From NCBI GenBank assembly GCA_900290095.1, contig OKQS01000004.1, positions 1-64,000 on the forward strand: a DNA stretch of 64,000 nt, written 5' to 3'. The translations under genes were made by a program, and so were the position numbers. Below the pieces are notes generated by a model, which was not told the DNA's origin, did not search any database, and was given only the letters and a program-made list of their open reading frames with translations. This document shows, piece after piece, positions 1 through 8,990 of this stretch. The DNA comes from Khoudiadiopia massiliensis. GTDB taxonomy: Bacteria > Bacillota > Clostridia > Tissierellales > Peptoniphilaceae. The stretch's first letter is position 1. Every line of letters starts with the position of its first letter.

Positions 1-87
1 AATGATCGGGCTGTTTTTTCAGTCAGTCTTTAAAATTTTCTAAAAGTCTTATAAAAAGCTTTTTTAGATCTCATCTTTTACGATATC

Positions 88-1461
88 TTATACCAGGAAT
101 ATATAGCGGAGAACGAAGACCAGGGCCAGGACATACATGAGTCCGCTGATCTTTTTGCTGTTACCGGTTATGGTATTAATTATTACATAAGAGATAACAC
201 CAAATGAAATACCTTCAGCAATGCTGTAGTAGAAGGGCATTGAGATCAAAGCTATATAAGCAGGTATTGCCTCGGTTACGTCATCAAAGTCAACCTTGAG
301 GATTGAGGTCAGCATCAGATAACCTACATAGATCAATGCTGCAGCTGTTGCAAATCCCGGAATTGCAATGAAGATCGGAGCAAGGAACATTGATAAGAGG
401 AAGAGTGTTCCTGTTGTCAGGGCAGTAAGTCCTGTCCTTCCGCCTTCAGCTACACCGGCCGCACTCTCTACAAATGTTGTAACCGTTGATGTACCGCAAA
501 TAGCACCGACAGTAGTTCCAATTGAGTCTGCCAGAAGAGCACCCTTGATTCCGGGCAGACGGCCCTGCTCGTCAAGCATGTCGGCTTTAGATGCAACGCC
601 GATCAGGGTTCCGAGAGTATCAAAGATATCTACGAACAGGAAGGCAAACATGATGACAAAGAAGTCAAGAATTTTAATCTGTGAAAAGTCGAGTTTGAAG
701 CACTGTCCGACGATCTGTCCGAATTCTGCAAAATGTGGTGTCCCGAAGCTGGGATAGAGTGAGAAAAATTTGTTTGCGGGATCAGGTATATATAAACCTA
801 CAAGCTGGCAGATCATACCCAAAGCCCAAGTGATTAAAATACCGAAGAGTATGGCACCCTTAACTTTCTTATGAGACATAATAGCAATCAGAAGAACTCC
901 GATTAAACATAGTATGGCACATATTCCTGCTGTGTGAATGTTAGCCTTGAAGTTCTGAAGGGCAACCAGAGTTGGTCCTGCGACCACCAGGTGGGAGCTC
1001 TGCAAACCTATGAAGGCTATAAAAAGTCCTATGCCGGCACTAATTGCCTGCTTAAGACTGATGGGGATTGCATTGAAAAGAGCTTCACGTACATTTGTTA
1101 CTGAAAGTGCGACGAAAATCATACCTTCTACAAAGACTGCAAACAATGCAAATTGCCAATCATAATGGTAAGACATGCAGACGGTAAATGTAAAGTAGGC
1201 GTTGAGTCCCATGCCCGGTGCCAATGCGAATGGCAAGTTTGAGAAGAATGCCATGCAGACACAGGCAATGAAGGATGCAAGGGCCGTTGCTATGAGGATA
1301 CCGCCGGCAGGGAAAGGATTGGTTTCAGTTCCTGCCTGACTTAAGATTTGTGGATTCACCGCCAAGATATAGGCCATGGTCATAAATGTTGTTAGGCCGG
1401 CAGCCATCTCGCTCTTTACGGTGACATTGTGTTCTTTAAGATGAAACCACTTTTCAAACAT
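88..1461 (-). CDS. NCS2-family purine permease (AzgA/PbuG type)
   Basis: A 457-residue polytopic membrane protein that probably imports hypoxanthine, guanine or adenine by proton symport. The N-terminal stretch around residues 19-38 (AGLTTFMTMAYILAVNP) and the central segment FVDIFDTLGTLIGVASKA, followed by GTSTVTTFVESAAGVAEGG, are hallmarks of the AzgA/PbuG branch of the NCS2 family rather than the uracil/xanthine branch. Length is normal. The start is supported by an AGGAGG-like site (TTAGGAGGTATCATT before ATG). It is monocistronic; its leader holds a 24-bp tandem repeat and a perfect 12-bp palindrome. Exact base specificity cannot be read from sequence. Confidence 0.9.
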   Translation of the reverse strand: MFEKWFHLKEHNVTVKSEMAAGLTTFMTMAYILAVNPQILSQAGTETNPFPAGGILIATALASFIACVCMAFFSNLPFALAPGMGLNAYFTFTVCMSYHYDWQFALFAVFVEGMIFVALSVTNVREALFNAIPISLKQAISAGIGLFIAFIGLQSSHLVVAGPTLVALQNFKANIHTAGICAILCLIGVLLIAIMSHKKVKGAILFGILITWALGMICQLVGLYIPDPANKFFSLYPSFGTPHFAEFGQIVGQCFKLDFSQIKILDFFVIMFAFLFVDIFDTLGTLIGVASKADMLDEQGRLPGIKGALLADSIGTTVGAICGTSTVTTFVESAAGVAEGGRTGLTALTTGTLFLLSMFLAPIFIAIPGFATAAALIYVGYLMLTSILKVDFDDVTEAIPAYIALISMPFYYSIAEGISFGVISYVIINTITGNSKKISGLMYVLALVFVLRYIFLV

Positions 1462-1491
1462 AATGATACCTCCTAATAAAGATCCAACTAT

Positions 1492-1539
1492 TTAATTATA
1501 AAAATTGTTTGCCACTTAATTATAAAAATTGTTTGCCAC
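1492..1539 (-). repeat. 24-bp perfect tandem duplication in purine permease leader
   Basis: Two identical 24-bp units (1492-1515 and 1516-1539), each containing TTTGCCAC, sit directly upstream of the permease ribosome binding site. The duplication may lengthen the 5' leader or double a binding site. Confidence 0.85.
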
Positions 1540-1597
1540 GACTGACTGACTTTAGTGGCTAAGCCTACTTATGATTGAATGATATCATATAAATCGC

Positions 1598-1609
1598 GTA
1601 AACGTTTAC
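1598..1609. promoter_or_regulatory. Perfect palindrome GTAAACGTTTAC, LacI-family-like operator
   Basis: A 12-bp perfect palindrome with a central CG lies about 140 bp upstream of the purine permease. The form resembles operators of LacI/PurR-family repressors (central CG, A/T-rich arms). No regulator gene is adjacent, so function is inferred. Confidence 0.45.
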
Positions 1610-1721
1610 TTGTTTATAAATGATTTTTTATATTATGCTTAAACCATCATAGGTTATTTAATTAATCAACTATTAAATTAGCCGCAATTCTTTAATTAAA
1701 TTTTATTTAATCCGCCTTTGT

Positions 1722-2963
1722 TTAATCAGTCTTAAGCAATTTTTTTGACGCTAAAATATAGAAAGGAATTGCTGCCAATTGGGCAAATATAGAAATTCCC
1801 ACCATAACAGGAATACTTAAGTCATATAAAACGCCCAGGAGCCAGGAACCTAGGAACCAAAAAATTCCGAATGAACATTCAAATATCCCGTAGCCTGTGG
1901 CCCGGCCGGATTTAGGGACAATGCTTGTAACAGCAGCTTTCAGGATGGATTCCTGAGCCCCCATACCCACTCCCCATAAAGCGACGCCAAATAGAACTTG
2001 GAAAGTTGATCTTCCCATAAAGATAAATAATGCGAAAGGGGCCGAAATAATTGTCGAAATAATGAGGGCCTTAAGCCCCTTCCTGTCATACATATAGCCG
2101 AAAATCATGGCCGATACGGCATCAACCAGCATGGCTCCGGCATATATTAAGGGTATGGTTCCGCTGTTTATTATGGACTTTGTTTGGGCCATATTTCCGG
2201 CTAATCCTGAATAATTATTTGAAACGTGCATGACTACAATTGAATAGTCTATGAAGCCGAAAGCAAAGAGGCTGATCCCTAAAATATAGAAAATAAAGGA
2301 TTTCTGCATTTTGAATGGCCGGGGCTTTTTTTCTTCCACTTCAAAATGGTCCGGGTTTGGAAATTTGCTCTTTGTGATAAGGAGCATAATAAGTGTGATG
2401 GCCCCGGGTATGGCCAAAACAGCAAAACACATTTTAAATATTTCCAAATCAGTGCCGTCATTCTTAAACAGCATGACCAGGTACAAAAGGACCGGCCCCA
2501 GGAAGGCCCCTATCTGATCCAAACCTTCCTGTATAGCGAAGCTCTTTCCGGGTCCTTCTTGGCTTGCGGCGAAAGACATTATGGTGTCCTTAGCCGGTTT
2601 TTTGATGGCCTTCCCCATTCTCTGTATTACCAGGAGAATGCAGGCCCATATCCAGCCCCTATCCCCGACCAGGGCCAGGGACGGGACCGCCAAAATATCC
2701 AAAACATAGCCTAAGATTGTCATGGGCCAATACTTTTTTGTCCTGTCAGTGATTTTCCCGAACACGTAGCGCATGGAATAGCCGACCAGCTCCCCCAAGC
2801 CTGAGATAAAGCCTATAGTCCCTGCTGAAGCCCCCATCAGGGATAGGTAGGTTCCCCTGATGCTTGCTGCCCCTTCGTGGGTCATATCTGAAAAAAGGCT
2901 GACTATTCCGAAGAGAATGATAAAAACCATGGCTTGCGATAAATTTTTTCTTCTATTCCTCAT
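1722..2963 (-). CDS. MFS transporter
   Basis: A 413-residue major facilitator with about twelve predicted membrane segments. A motif-A-like loop after helix 2 reads GKITDRTKKYWPMTILGYVL, and a second copy in the C-terminal half reads GYMYDRKGLKAL, as expected of the duplicated six-helix architecture. The soluble central loop (EVEEKKPRPFKMQ) separates the halves. A purine-rich AGGCAGGGG lies directly before the ATG. It is followed after about 55 bp by the aminopeptidase gene upstream on the same strand, so the two may be cotranscribed. Substrate is unknown; drug or metabolite export is possible. Confidence 0.8.
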   Translation of the reverse strand: MRNRRKNLSQAMVFIILFGIVSLFSDMTHEGAASIRGTYLSLMGASAGTIGFISGLGELVGYSMRYVFGKITDRTKKYWPMTILGYVLDILAVPSLALVGDRGWIWACILLVIQRMGKAIKKPAKDTIMSFAASQEGPGKSFAIQEGLDQIGAFLGPVLLYLVMLFKNDGTDLEIFKMCFAVLAIPGAITLIMLLITKSKFPNPDHFEVEEKKPRPFKMQKSFIFYILGISLFAFGFIDYSIVVMHVSNNYSGLAGNMAQTKSIINSGTIPLIYAGAMLVDAVSAMIFGYMYDRKGLKALIISTIISAPFALFIFMGRSTFQVLFGVALWGVGMGAQESILKAAVTSIVPKSGRATGYGIFECSFGIFWFLGSWLLGVLYDLSIPVMVGISIFAQLAAIPFYILASKKLLKTD

Positions 2964-3018
2964 CCCCTGCCTTCTTGGAATCTGAAAGTTTACAAATTAC
3001 CTAGGTACCTTCATAAAA

Positions 3019-4335
3019 TCAGCTGTTGAAAAATCCTGTCATGAGTTTGATCATAGCCATGTGGTCCAGGGTGCCGCCCATCTCTCTAACAGAATGCATG
3101 CCTAAAACGGGGTTGCCTATATCTGCGTTGAGAATGGTGGTCCACTGCTCATCCATGGAACCGATTGTCACTCCGCCTCGTTTATCTGAATGATTGTGGA
3201 AGGTCTGCATTTCTACACCGGCTTTTTCAGCGCACAGCCTGACCCGAGCCCCGCCCTCTCCATCAGAGATGTAGGTCTTGCAGGCGGCATACTTGAGTAC
3301 AGGACCCTTGTTTAATATTGGCCTGTTCGTGGGATCCGCTTCTGAAACGTGGCTTGGATGAAGGGCATGGGCCATGTCGGATGAAATTGTGAAGCTCTTG
3401 GCCAGGGCCATGGCAAAGTCTTCCGCATCGCCCCCCATAGCTCTTACAATCCTGGAAAGAATATCGCGCAGGCTGGCCGAGTCCGCCCCTCGCCTTGTCA
3501 TTGATCCGATTTCTTCATTATCATGAAGGGCAATAAGCCTGTGATACTCGGAGTCCCCCGCTTCCGTCAGTGCGGTCACTGCAGCATGGCACATTGCAAG
3601 ATTGTCTAGCCTTCCCACGGAAATAAATTCCTGATTGGGCCCAATGAGCATGCCCTTTTCCACATCATATAAATATAAGTCATAGTCCAGGATATCCTCT
3701 TTTTTTAGGCCGGTCTCTTCAGCAAGGTATTTTATGAAGTCCGAGTCAGGGTCGCCGTCGTCGAGGGTCCAGACCGGGGCCATTGAGTATTGGGGTTTGA
3801 TACTCCCCTTCTCATTGACATCCCTATCTATATGTATGGCCAGGCTGGGTATGACCATAAGGGGTTTTTTCAGGTCCACTTTCTTTATGGCATATCCCTT
3901 TTCTGAAGAATCCCTGTATACCAGGCGACCTGCCACCGACAAGGGCCTGTCCAGCCAGGTTCTCAAAATTAAACCGCCATAAGGCTCAACATTCAGCTGA
4001 CCGTAGCCCGATCCGGTCATGTCGACTTTTTCTTTTAATTGGAAGCCCGGCGAGTCGTTGTGGGCACCTATGATATGAAATCCGTTTGCAGCCCGGGTCC
4101 CGGTCCTGAAGGCAAATATGGAAGCGTCGGACACTTCCACATAGTAAGACTCATTTGGGCCAAGCTCCCATCTACAGTCGGTCTTAAGCTCCTTAAATCC
4201 GGCTTTTTCCAATATGGCTTTCTCAGCCTCTGCTGCCTGATAAGCCGTTGGGGATGCGTCGATAAAATTGATGAGATCCCGGGCTCTTTCCACAGCCCCT
4301 TCAAAATCCTTCATTACTTTTCCTTCACTCTGCAA
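3019..4335 (-). CDS. M18-family metalloaminopeptidase
   Basis: A 438-residue cytosolic aminopeptidase of the M18 (aspartyl/DNPEP-like, ApeB) family that removes N-terminal residues from peptides, using two metal ions. Visible metal-site motifs are GAHNDSPGF in the first third, HDNEEIGSMTRRGADS in the middle and SDMAHALHPSH later, all intact. Two starts are plausible: TTG at 4335 with AAGGAGG seven bases upstream, or ATG at 4314 (MKDFEGAVERARDL) with AAGGA six bases upstream; homologues usually begin near the second. Length fits the family. It probably serves peptide utilisation in a fermentative cell. Confidence 0.9.
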   Translation of the reverse strand: MQSEGKVMKDFEGAVERARDLINFIDASPTAYQAAEAEKAILEKAGFKELKTDCRWELGPNESYYVEVSDASIFAFRTGTRAANGFHIIGAHNDSPGFQLKEKVDMTGSGYGQLNVEPYGGLILRTWLDRPLSVAGRLVYRDSSEKGYAIKKVDLKKPLMVIPSLAIHIDRDVNEKGSIKPQYSMAPVWTLDDGDPDSDFIKYLAEETGLKKEDILDYDLYLYDVEKGMLIGPNQEFISVGRLDNLAMCHAAVTALTEAGDSEYHRLIALHDNEEIGSMTRRGADSASLRDILSRIVRAMGGDAEDFAMALAKSFTISSDMAHALHPSHVSEADPTNRPILNKGPVLKYAACKTYISDGEGGARVRLCAEKAGVEMQTFHNHSDKRGGVTIGSMDEQWTTILNADIGNPVLGMHSVREMGGTLDHMAMIKLMTGFFNS

Positions 4336-4399
4336 AACTTGCCTCCTTATATAAAAATATAAAAAATTAAAATTACTTTAGTACAGCGCCTGCAAACTT

Positions 4400-4960
4400 C
4401 TAAATTCCCTTGATGATGTGAGAAATGAAGACCCTGAGTCCGATCATAATAAGAATAATACCCCCTACCAGGCCTGCCGGTTTCTGGTAGCGCTGGCCGA
4501 AGTAGTGTCCGATATAAACCCCGGCAAAAGAGAAAGCCCCTGTGCAGACCATTATCAGGGGTATTGCAAAAAACATGTTCACATCGATAATAGCAAAGGT
4601 AATTCCCACGGCGAAAGCATCAATGCTGGTTGCCACTGCCAATGGAAACATGGCCTTAAAAGAGAAGTCCCCTGTCGGGCAGGATTCTGGATCCATGGCG
4701 TCCCAGATCATCTCAATGCCGATAAATCCCAAAATAATCAGGATGACCCAATGGTCCAAGGCCTGCATATGTCCGGCTACAAGGCCTCCCAATAAATAAC
4801 CTATTACGGGCATAAGACCCTGGAAGCCCCCAAAATATGCCCCGACCAGGAGGCCGTGTTTGATCTTGATCTTGGGCTCTGCTAGTCCCTTACATATGGA
4901 CACAGAAAAAGCATCCAAGGACACGCCTATTGCCAATAGAATTAATTCTAAAAATGTCAT
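4400..4960 (-). CDS. mntP: Manganese efflux pump MntP
   Basis: A 186-residue, six-helix membrane protein of the MntP/YebN family that exports Mn2+. Both halves show the family aspartate repeats: IGVSLDAFSVSICKGL near the N-terminus and VATSIDAFAVGITFAI in the second half. The reading frame stays open for another 101 codons upstream, but that extension lies antisense to the divergent metallopeptidase gene and is not hydrophobic in the family pattern. ATG at 4960 has GGGAGGAAGG eight bases upstream and starts directly on the first helix (MTFLELILLAIG), so I use it. No yybP-ykoY manganese riboswitch fits in the 100-bp spacer. Confidence 0.92.
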   Translation of the reverse strand: MTFLELILLAIGVSLDAFSVSICKGLAEPKIKIKHGLLVGAYFGGFQGLMPVIGYLLGGLVAGHMQALDHWVILIILGFIGIEMIWDAMDPESCPTGDFSFKAMFPLAVATSIDAFAVGITFAIIDVNMFFAIPLIMVCTGAFSFAGVYIGHYFGQRYQKPAGLVGGIILIMIGLRVFISHIIKGI

Positions 4961-5017
4961 TTCAATACCTTCCTCCCGTTTTTTATACCCATATGGATAA
5001 ATATAAACGGTCACCTG

Positions 5018-5030
5018 GGGTATAATACCA
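5018..5030. promoter_or_regulatory. Promoter region shared by mntP and metallopeptidase genes
   Basis: An odd palindrome GGTATAATACC supplies a TATAAT -10 element on the plus strand and TATTAT on the minus strand, about 30 bp before the metallopeptidase start. The -35 boxes are weak in both directions. Confidence 0.4.
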
Positions 5031-5060
5031 GTTAAGCAGAATTTTTGAAAGGAGAAAAAT

Positions 5061-5930
5061 ATGAGGTGGAAAGATAGGGACAGGAGTACGAATATAAGGA
5101 GCGGCGGCCGCGGTGTCGGCAAGACTATCGGCGGTGGAAGTATAGTCCTTGCTCTTGTGGTCTTTCTCTTGACGGGTAACCCCTTTGCAGCCCTCAATGT
5201 CGGCATCAGGTCTAACCAGGCCCTGCCCGGTAGTGTCAAGCAGGAGGAATTAAGGCTTAGCACTGAAGAACAGGAACTCTATGACTTTTCCGCCGTTGCT
5301 TTAAGGGATACGGAAGATACCTGGCATAAGATCCTCAAGGACTATGATCATCCATATAAGGAGGCCGAGATGATTGTTTTCCAGCAGACGGTCAAGAGCG
5401 GCTGCGGAATTGCAAGCTCAGGCATGGGCCCCTTCTACTGTGGGCTTGACCGGTCCGTCTACATGGACCTCTCCTTTTATGACACCTTGATAAAGGAGTT
5501 CGGCACCAAGGACAACCGCTTTATCCTCAGCTATGTCATTTCCCATGAGATTGGCCACCACGTCCAGAATGAGCTTGGAATAATGGATGAGGTCAATAAA
5601 AAGCGGGCCAGAGCCGGCGAAAGGGAGAAGAATGAGTTGACCGTAAGGCTTGAGCTCATGGCCGACTATCTGGCCGGGGTCGTTGCCCGATATCAGAAGG
5701 ATAAGGGCTATCTTGATGCGGGCGATATTGATGCGGCAATTGAGACGGCCTGGTCTATCGGAGATGACGCCATACAGAAAAAATCCCAGGGCTATGTGAC
5801 CCCCGAGTCCTTCACCCACGGGACCAGCAAGCAGCGTTCCAGGTGGTTTATGAAGGGCTATAATGCCGGAAATCTTGATGATTTCAATACTTTCGACTAC
5901 AAGTTGTATCCGACTGAGGATTCTCTGTAA
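5061..5930 (+). CDS. YpfJ-type neutral zinc metallopeptidase
   Basis: A 289-residue membrane-anchored protein. A single hydrophobic segment near residues 13-36 follows an Arg-rich N-terminus; the rest is predicted outside the membrane. The zinc-binding HExxH motif is in SHEIGHHVQNELGI at about residues 160-173, followed by LELMADYLAGVVA, which provides the third ligand region of the YpfJ (zinc_peptidase) family. The ATG has GAAAGGAGAAAAAT upstream. It is divergent from mntP with a 100-bp shared promoter region. The family's cellular substrate is not known; the peptidase activity is inferred from the motif. Confidence 0.85.
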   Translation: MRWKDRDRSTNIRSGGRGVGKTIGGGSIVLALVVFLLTGNPFAALNVGIRSNQALPGSVKQEELRLSTEEQELYDFSAVALRDTEDTWHKILKDYDHPYKEAEMIVFQQTVKSGCGIASSGMGPFYCGLDRSVYMDLSFYDTLIKEFGTKDNRFILSYVISHEIGHHVQNELGIMDEVNKKRARAGEREKNELTVRLELMADYLAGVVARYQKDKGYLDAGDIDAAIETAWSIGDDAIQKKSQGYVTPESFTHGTSKQRSRWFMKGYNAGNLDDFNTFDYKLYPTEDSL

Positions 5931-5993
5931 GTGCGGTGAACCTTATGCCGGTTTAGGCCGGTATTGTTTGGGCCGGTATTATAGAATATGTTT

Positions 5994-6032
5994 ATGGTGG
6001 TTCGACCATTTTGGGCGAACCATCATTTTTTT
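5994..6032 (+). terminator. Terminator after metallopeptidase gene; unit 0 of the hairpin array
   Basis: An 11-bp inverted repeat (ATGGTGGTTCG with CGAACCATCAT) followed by seven T residues forms a canonical intrinsic terminator 60 bp after the metallopeptidase stop. It is spaced 49 bp from the first unit of the following hairpin array and may be its founder. Confidence 0.75.
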
Positions 6033-6460
6033 GTAAAACTATAGAGGGGATTTGCCGTTTTTGGGCAAATCCCCTCTGCTAATTTTTAGACTTTTTCCAT
6101 GGGTTTTATCATTTTCGGACTTTCCCCGTGACTTCCGTCACAGGATTTTTCAAGGGGTTTGCCGGTTTTTGGACTTTCCCCATGACCGCATATTCGACCT
6201 TTTTCATGGGGGTTATCAAGATTTCTACGTTTCCCCATGATCACCAAAACTAACTTTTTCAATGGGGTTATCCAGTTTTTTCAAAACCCCATTGATTTTT
6301 TATCCGACTCAAGTCCATGGGGCTATCCATTTTCAGCCAAACCCCCATGATTTTCGGTCGGACTCAATTCAATGGGGTTGCCCCGTTTTTCCCAAATCCC
6401 CATGATTTCCAATCTAAATTTTGTCATGTGGATTTCCTAATTTTGCCAAATTCCCATGAT
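5994..6460. repeat. Array of nine ~54-bp hairpin-forming repeats
   Basis: Between two convergent genes lie nine consecutive hairpin units whose left arms start at 5994, 6043, 6098, 6151, 6205, 6260, 6316, 6370 and 6425 (spacings 49, 55, 53, 54, 55, 56, 54, 55). Typical arms are CATGGGG and CCCCATG around a loop of about 20 bases, joined by linkers ending in runs of T. The units differ in sequence, but arms mostly keep pairing: AGAGGGGATTTGCC/GGCAAATCCCCTCT in unit 1, TCAATGGGGTT/AACCCCATTGA in unit 5, CATGTGGATTT/AAATTCCCATG in unit 8. Small open frames across it only translate the repeat (recurring FPHDF). Not a CRISPR: repeats diverge and there are no unique spacers. Confidence 0.85.
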
Positions 6461-6528
6461 TTCCAGCCCGGATGCCTTTCGCCATACCCTTTAGCCCTGA
6501 TATTTTAGGATATTCGAGCCAAAGGCCC

Positions 6529-6560
6529 GCCTTCAAGCCTTCCTGCCTTCAAGCCTTCCA
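6529..6560. repeat. 16-bp tandem repeat
   Basis: GCCTTCAAGCCTTCC occurs twice in tandem (6529-6544 and 6545-6560, one difference at the end), immediately downstream of the alcohol dehydrogenase stop. No terminator-like T-run is attached. Confidence 0.7.
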
Positions 6561-6584
6561 GGCTTCAGGTCTAGGCCCTAGGGC

Positions 6585-7763
6585 TTAAATCATGAGCCTA
6601 TAAATAGCTTCCACATCCTTCTGGTCAAGGCTGACGAAGCCCCCGATCTTTCCGCTCTTATTACCGTTTCCATAGCAGCAGGTGTGGGCAAGCTTTTCTA
6701 TATCCTCTTCCTTGGCACCCAACTCCTCAAAGCTCTTGGGCATGCCTATGGATGTAAGGAAATTGCTCAGGGCCTCTATGCCTTCTTTTGCAGTCTTTTC
6801 AGGATTATTAAAGTCCATCTGGCAGTCCCAGACCCTGACGGCAATCTGGGCGAATCTCATAATGTTGTGCTTCATATTGTAGGTGAAAACGGCAGGCATG
6901 GTGACGGCAAGGCCGGCTCCGTGGGCGCAGTCATACAGAGCGGAAAGTTCATGCTCAATTGTATGGCTGGTCCAGTCCTGGGTCCTACCAACCCCTACAA
7001 CATTGTTGTGGGCCATCATGCCGGCCCACATAATATTGGCCCTGGCCTGGTAATCATTGGGATTTTCAATGGCCTTTTTGCCTTCAATCTTCATCGAGAG
7101 CATCAGGGCCTCTATCAGCCTGTCAGTAACCTCAACGTCCTTGGTCCTGGTCAGATAGCGCTCATAGAGGTGGGCAATTATGTCTGTTATGCCGCAAGCA
7201 GTTTGGTAGGCCGGCAGGGTCTCTGTCAAAGCCGGATTCAAAACCGAAAACTTGGGGCGTATTTCATCGCTGGATGCAGATCTTTTTAGCAAGCCGTCCT
7301 CATATGTGATGACGGAGTCGGGCGAGCCCTCTGACCCGGCGGCGGCTATTGTCAGAACTGTTCCTATCGGCAGGGCCTTTTCTATTCTCTTGCCCTTATA
7401 GAAATCCCAGAAACCCCCGTCGTAGAGGCTTCCCATTGCAATAGCCTTGGCAGAATCTATGACGCTTCCGCCCCCGACTGCCAATATGAAGTCTACCTTC
7501 TCTTTTTTGCACAGGTCTATGCCTTCGTATACCAATCCGGACCTGGGATTAGGCTTTACGCCACCCAGCTCAATGTGGTCAATGCCTGCCTTGTCCAAGG
7601 ATGACATGACCCTATCCAATAGTCCGGATCTTTTTGCAGATCCCCCACCATAGTGGATGAGGACCTTTTTCCCGCCGAAGCGCTCTACGAGGTCTCCGCA
7701 CTCATCCTCACGATCTTTTCCGAACACAAAGTAGGTTGGTGAATAAAAATCAAAATTGTCCAT
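6585..7763 (-). CDS. Iron-containing alcohol dehydrogenase (BdhA/YqhD-like)
   Basis: A 392-residue cytosolic oxidoreductase of the group III (iron-dependent) alcohol dehydrogenases, closest in pattern to NAD(P)H-dependent butanol dehydrogenases. The nucleotide-binding site is AVGGGSVIDSAKAIAMG at about residues 93-109. Metal ligands expected of the family are present in GITDIIAHLYERYL (Asp and His), SHTIEHELSALYDCAHGAG (two His). It would reduce aldehydes to alcohols to regenerate cofactor during fermentation. It is preceded by a good AGGGAG site and lies 122 bp from the aldo/keto reductase gene on the same strand. Confidence 0.9.
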   Translation of the reverse strand: MDNFDFYSPTYFVFGKDREDECGDLVERFGGKKVLIHYGGGSAKRSGLLDRVMSSLDKAGIDHIELGGVKPNPRSGLVYEGIDLCKKEKVDFILAVGGGSVIDSAKAIAMGSLYDGGFWDFYKGKRIEKALPIGTVLTIAAAGSEGSPDSVITYEDGLLKRSASSDEIRPKFSVLNPALTETLPAYQTACGITDIIAHLYERYLTRTKDVEVTDRLIEALMLSMKIEGKKAIENPNDYQARANIMWAGMMAHNNVVGVGRTQDWTSHTIEHELSALYDCAHGAGLAVTMPAVFTYNMKHNIMRFAQIAVRVWDCQMDFNNPEKTAKEGIEALSNFLTSIGMPKSFEELGAKEEDIEKLAHTCCYGNGNKSGKIGGFVSLDQKDVEAIYRLMI

Positions 7764-7885
7764 ATTAACTCCCTTTCTTATATTTTCAGCCTCTTTTTTA
7801 CGGTCTCAGCCTTCCCTTCCGGATCTTATACCGCCTTAATCCGCTCTTAATCCGCTGTTTTCAAGGCTAATTTTCTAATAAATTA

Positions 7886-8812
7886 TTATGGTAAATATTT
7901 CCCCGAAGCTAGGTAGAGACTGTACCAATCCTCGTGACTTAATTGAATCTCGGAGGCTGCGGCCAATTCCTCAAGATGTGTGGGGTTCATTGTCCCGGCT
8001 ATAACTTGCATCTTTGCCGGATGGCGGAGAATCCAAGCTATTGCCACACCGGCCTTGGTGAGTCCGTACTTCTTGGCTATCTCTTCCAGCTTCTTATTGA
8101 GCTCGGGATAATCTGGATGGTCTATGAAGGTCCCGCCGATCATGCCCTTTTGCAGGGGCGACCAGGCTTGTATAGTTATGTCATTTAGCCTGCAATAGTC
8201 AAGTGCCCCACCGTCCCTCATCACAGACATATCCGTCTCCTTGTTATTCATATAGAGGGCCTGGTCTAAAAGTTGGGACTGGTCAAGCGACAGCTGGAGC
8301 TGGTTTATGACCAAGGGCTGCTTCACATATTTTTTGAGGAGATCGATTTGCAGGGGCATTGTATTGCTGACCCCGAAATGCCTGACCTTTCCCGAACTTT
8401 CCAGCTCATCAAAGGCCTTGGCAACCTCCTCCGGATCAAATAGCAAATCTGGCCTGTGTAATAAAAGCACATCCAGGTATTCCATCTTCAGCCTGGATAA
8501 AATCTCATCGACAGCAGTCAATATGTATGACTTGGTCCAGTCAAATGTTGAATTGTCTTTCCTAATCCCGCATTTTGATTGGATTATGACCTGATCACGC
8601 TTGATCCCCGTCTGAGGAAAAGCTTGGCCGAACCTCTCCTCGGCTTCCCCGTCTCCATAGCAGGTGGCATGGTCAAAATAGTTGATTCCCAGGTCATAAG
8701 CGGATCTGATAATCTTCGCGGCCTCCTTGTCTGAAAGTTTCGGCATCCTCATGCAGCCCAGGATGAGCCTGGAAACTCCGGCCGGCCCCCTTTCTATATC
8801 TATATTTTGCAT
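7886..8812 (-). CDS. Aldo/keto reductase, YdhF-like
   Basis: A 308-residue NADPH-dependent oxidoreductase with the TIM-barrel aldo/keto reductase signature. The catalytic tetrad is recognisable: Asp and Tyr in NYFDHATCYGDGEAEERFG, Lys in IQSKCGIRK, His in VLLLHRPDLL. C-terminal cofactor-binding residues lie in QVIAGTMNPTHLEE. The frame opens at 8827, but an AAGGAGG site overlaps those first codons and sits four bases before ATG 8812 (MQNIDIERGPAG), which I take as the start. The physiological carbonyl substrate is unknown. It is transcribed divergently from azlC. Confidence 0.88.
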   Translation of the reverse strand: MQNIDIERGPAGVSRLILGCMRMPKLSDKEAAKIIRSAYDLGINYFDHATCYGDGEAEERFGQAFPQTGIKRDQVIIQSKCGIRKDNSTFDWTKSYILTAVDEILSRLKMEYLDVLLLHRPDLLFDPEEVAKAFDELESSGKVRHFGVSNTMPLQIDLLKKYVKQPLVINQLQLSLDQSQLLDQALYMNNKETDMSVMRDGGALDYCRLNDITIQAWSPLQKGMIGGTFIDHPDYPELNKKLEEIAKKYGLTKAGVAIAWILRHPAKMQVIAGTMNPTHLEELAAASEIQLSHEDWYSLYLASGKYLP

Positions 8813-8990
8813 TGTCCCTCCTTGCATTCTAACTTTGTAAAACTAATCTAAGTAAAAATTAACCTAATATATAATGTACCCAATAAAAAAGTATCCTTGC
8901 TTGAATAAAGGCAAATTGTTAATATAAATGGGATGTTTTGAAAGGGATTCAAGTAACAAAGTGCAGAAACAACGAGGATTCAGACAAGTT

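Noticed and set aside
4961..5263. 101-codon N-terminal extension of MntP
   Set aside because: It is antisense to the metallopeptidase gene, not hydrophobic in the family manner, and a good ribosome site precedes the internal ATG at 4960.
5994..6460. CRISPR array
   Set aside because: Units are diverged palindromes without constant repeats or unique spacers, and no cas genes are near.
6052..6508. Two small plus-strand ORFs with repeating FPHDF-like peptides
   Set aside because: They only translate the hairpin array; no ribosome sites and the reading frame is not kept through the array.
8928..8990. Extended azlC start at 8928
   Set aside because: No ribosome site, charged extension absent from the family; 8991 gives normal length.
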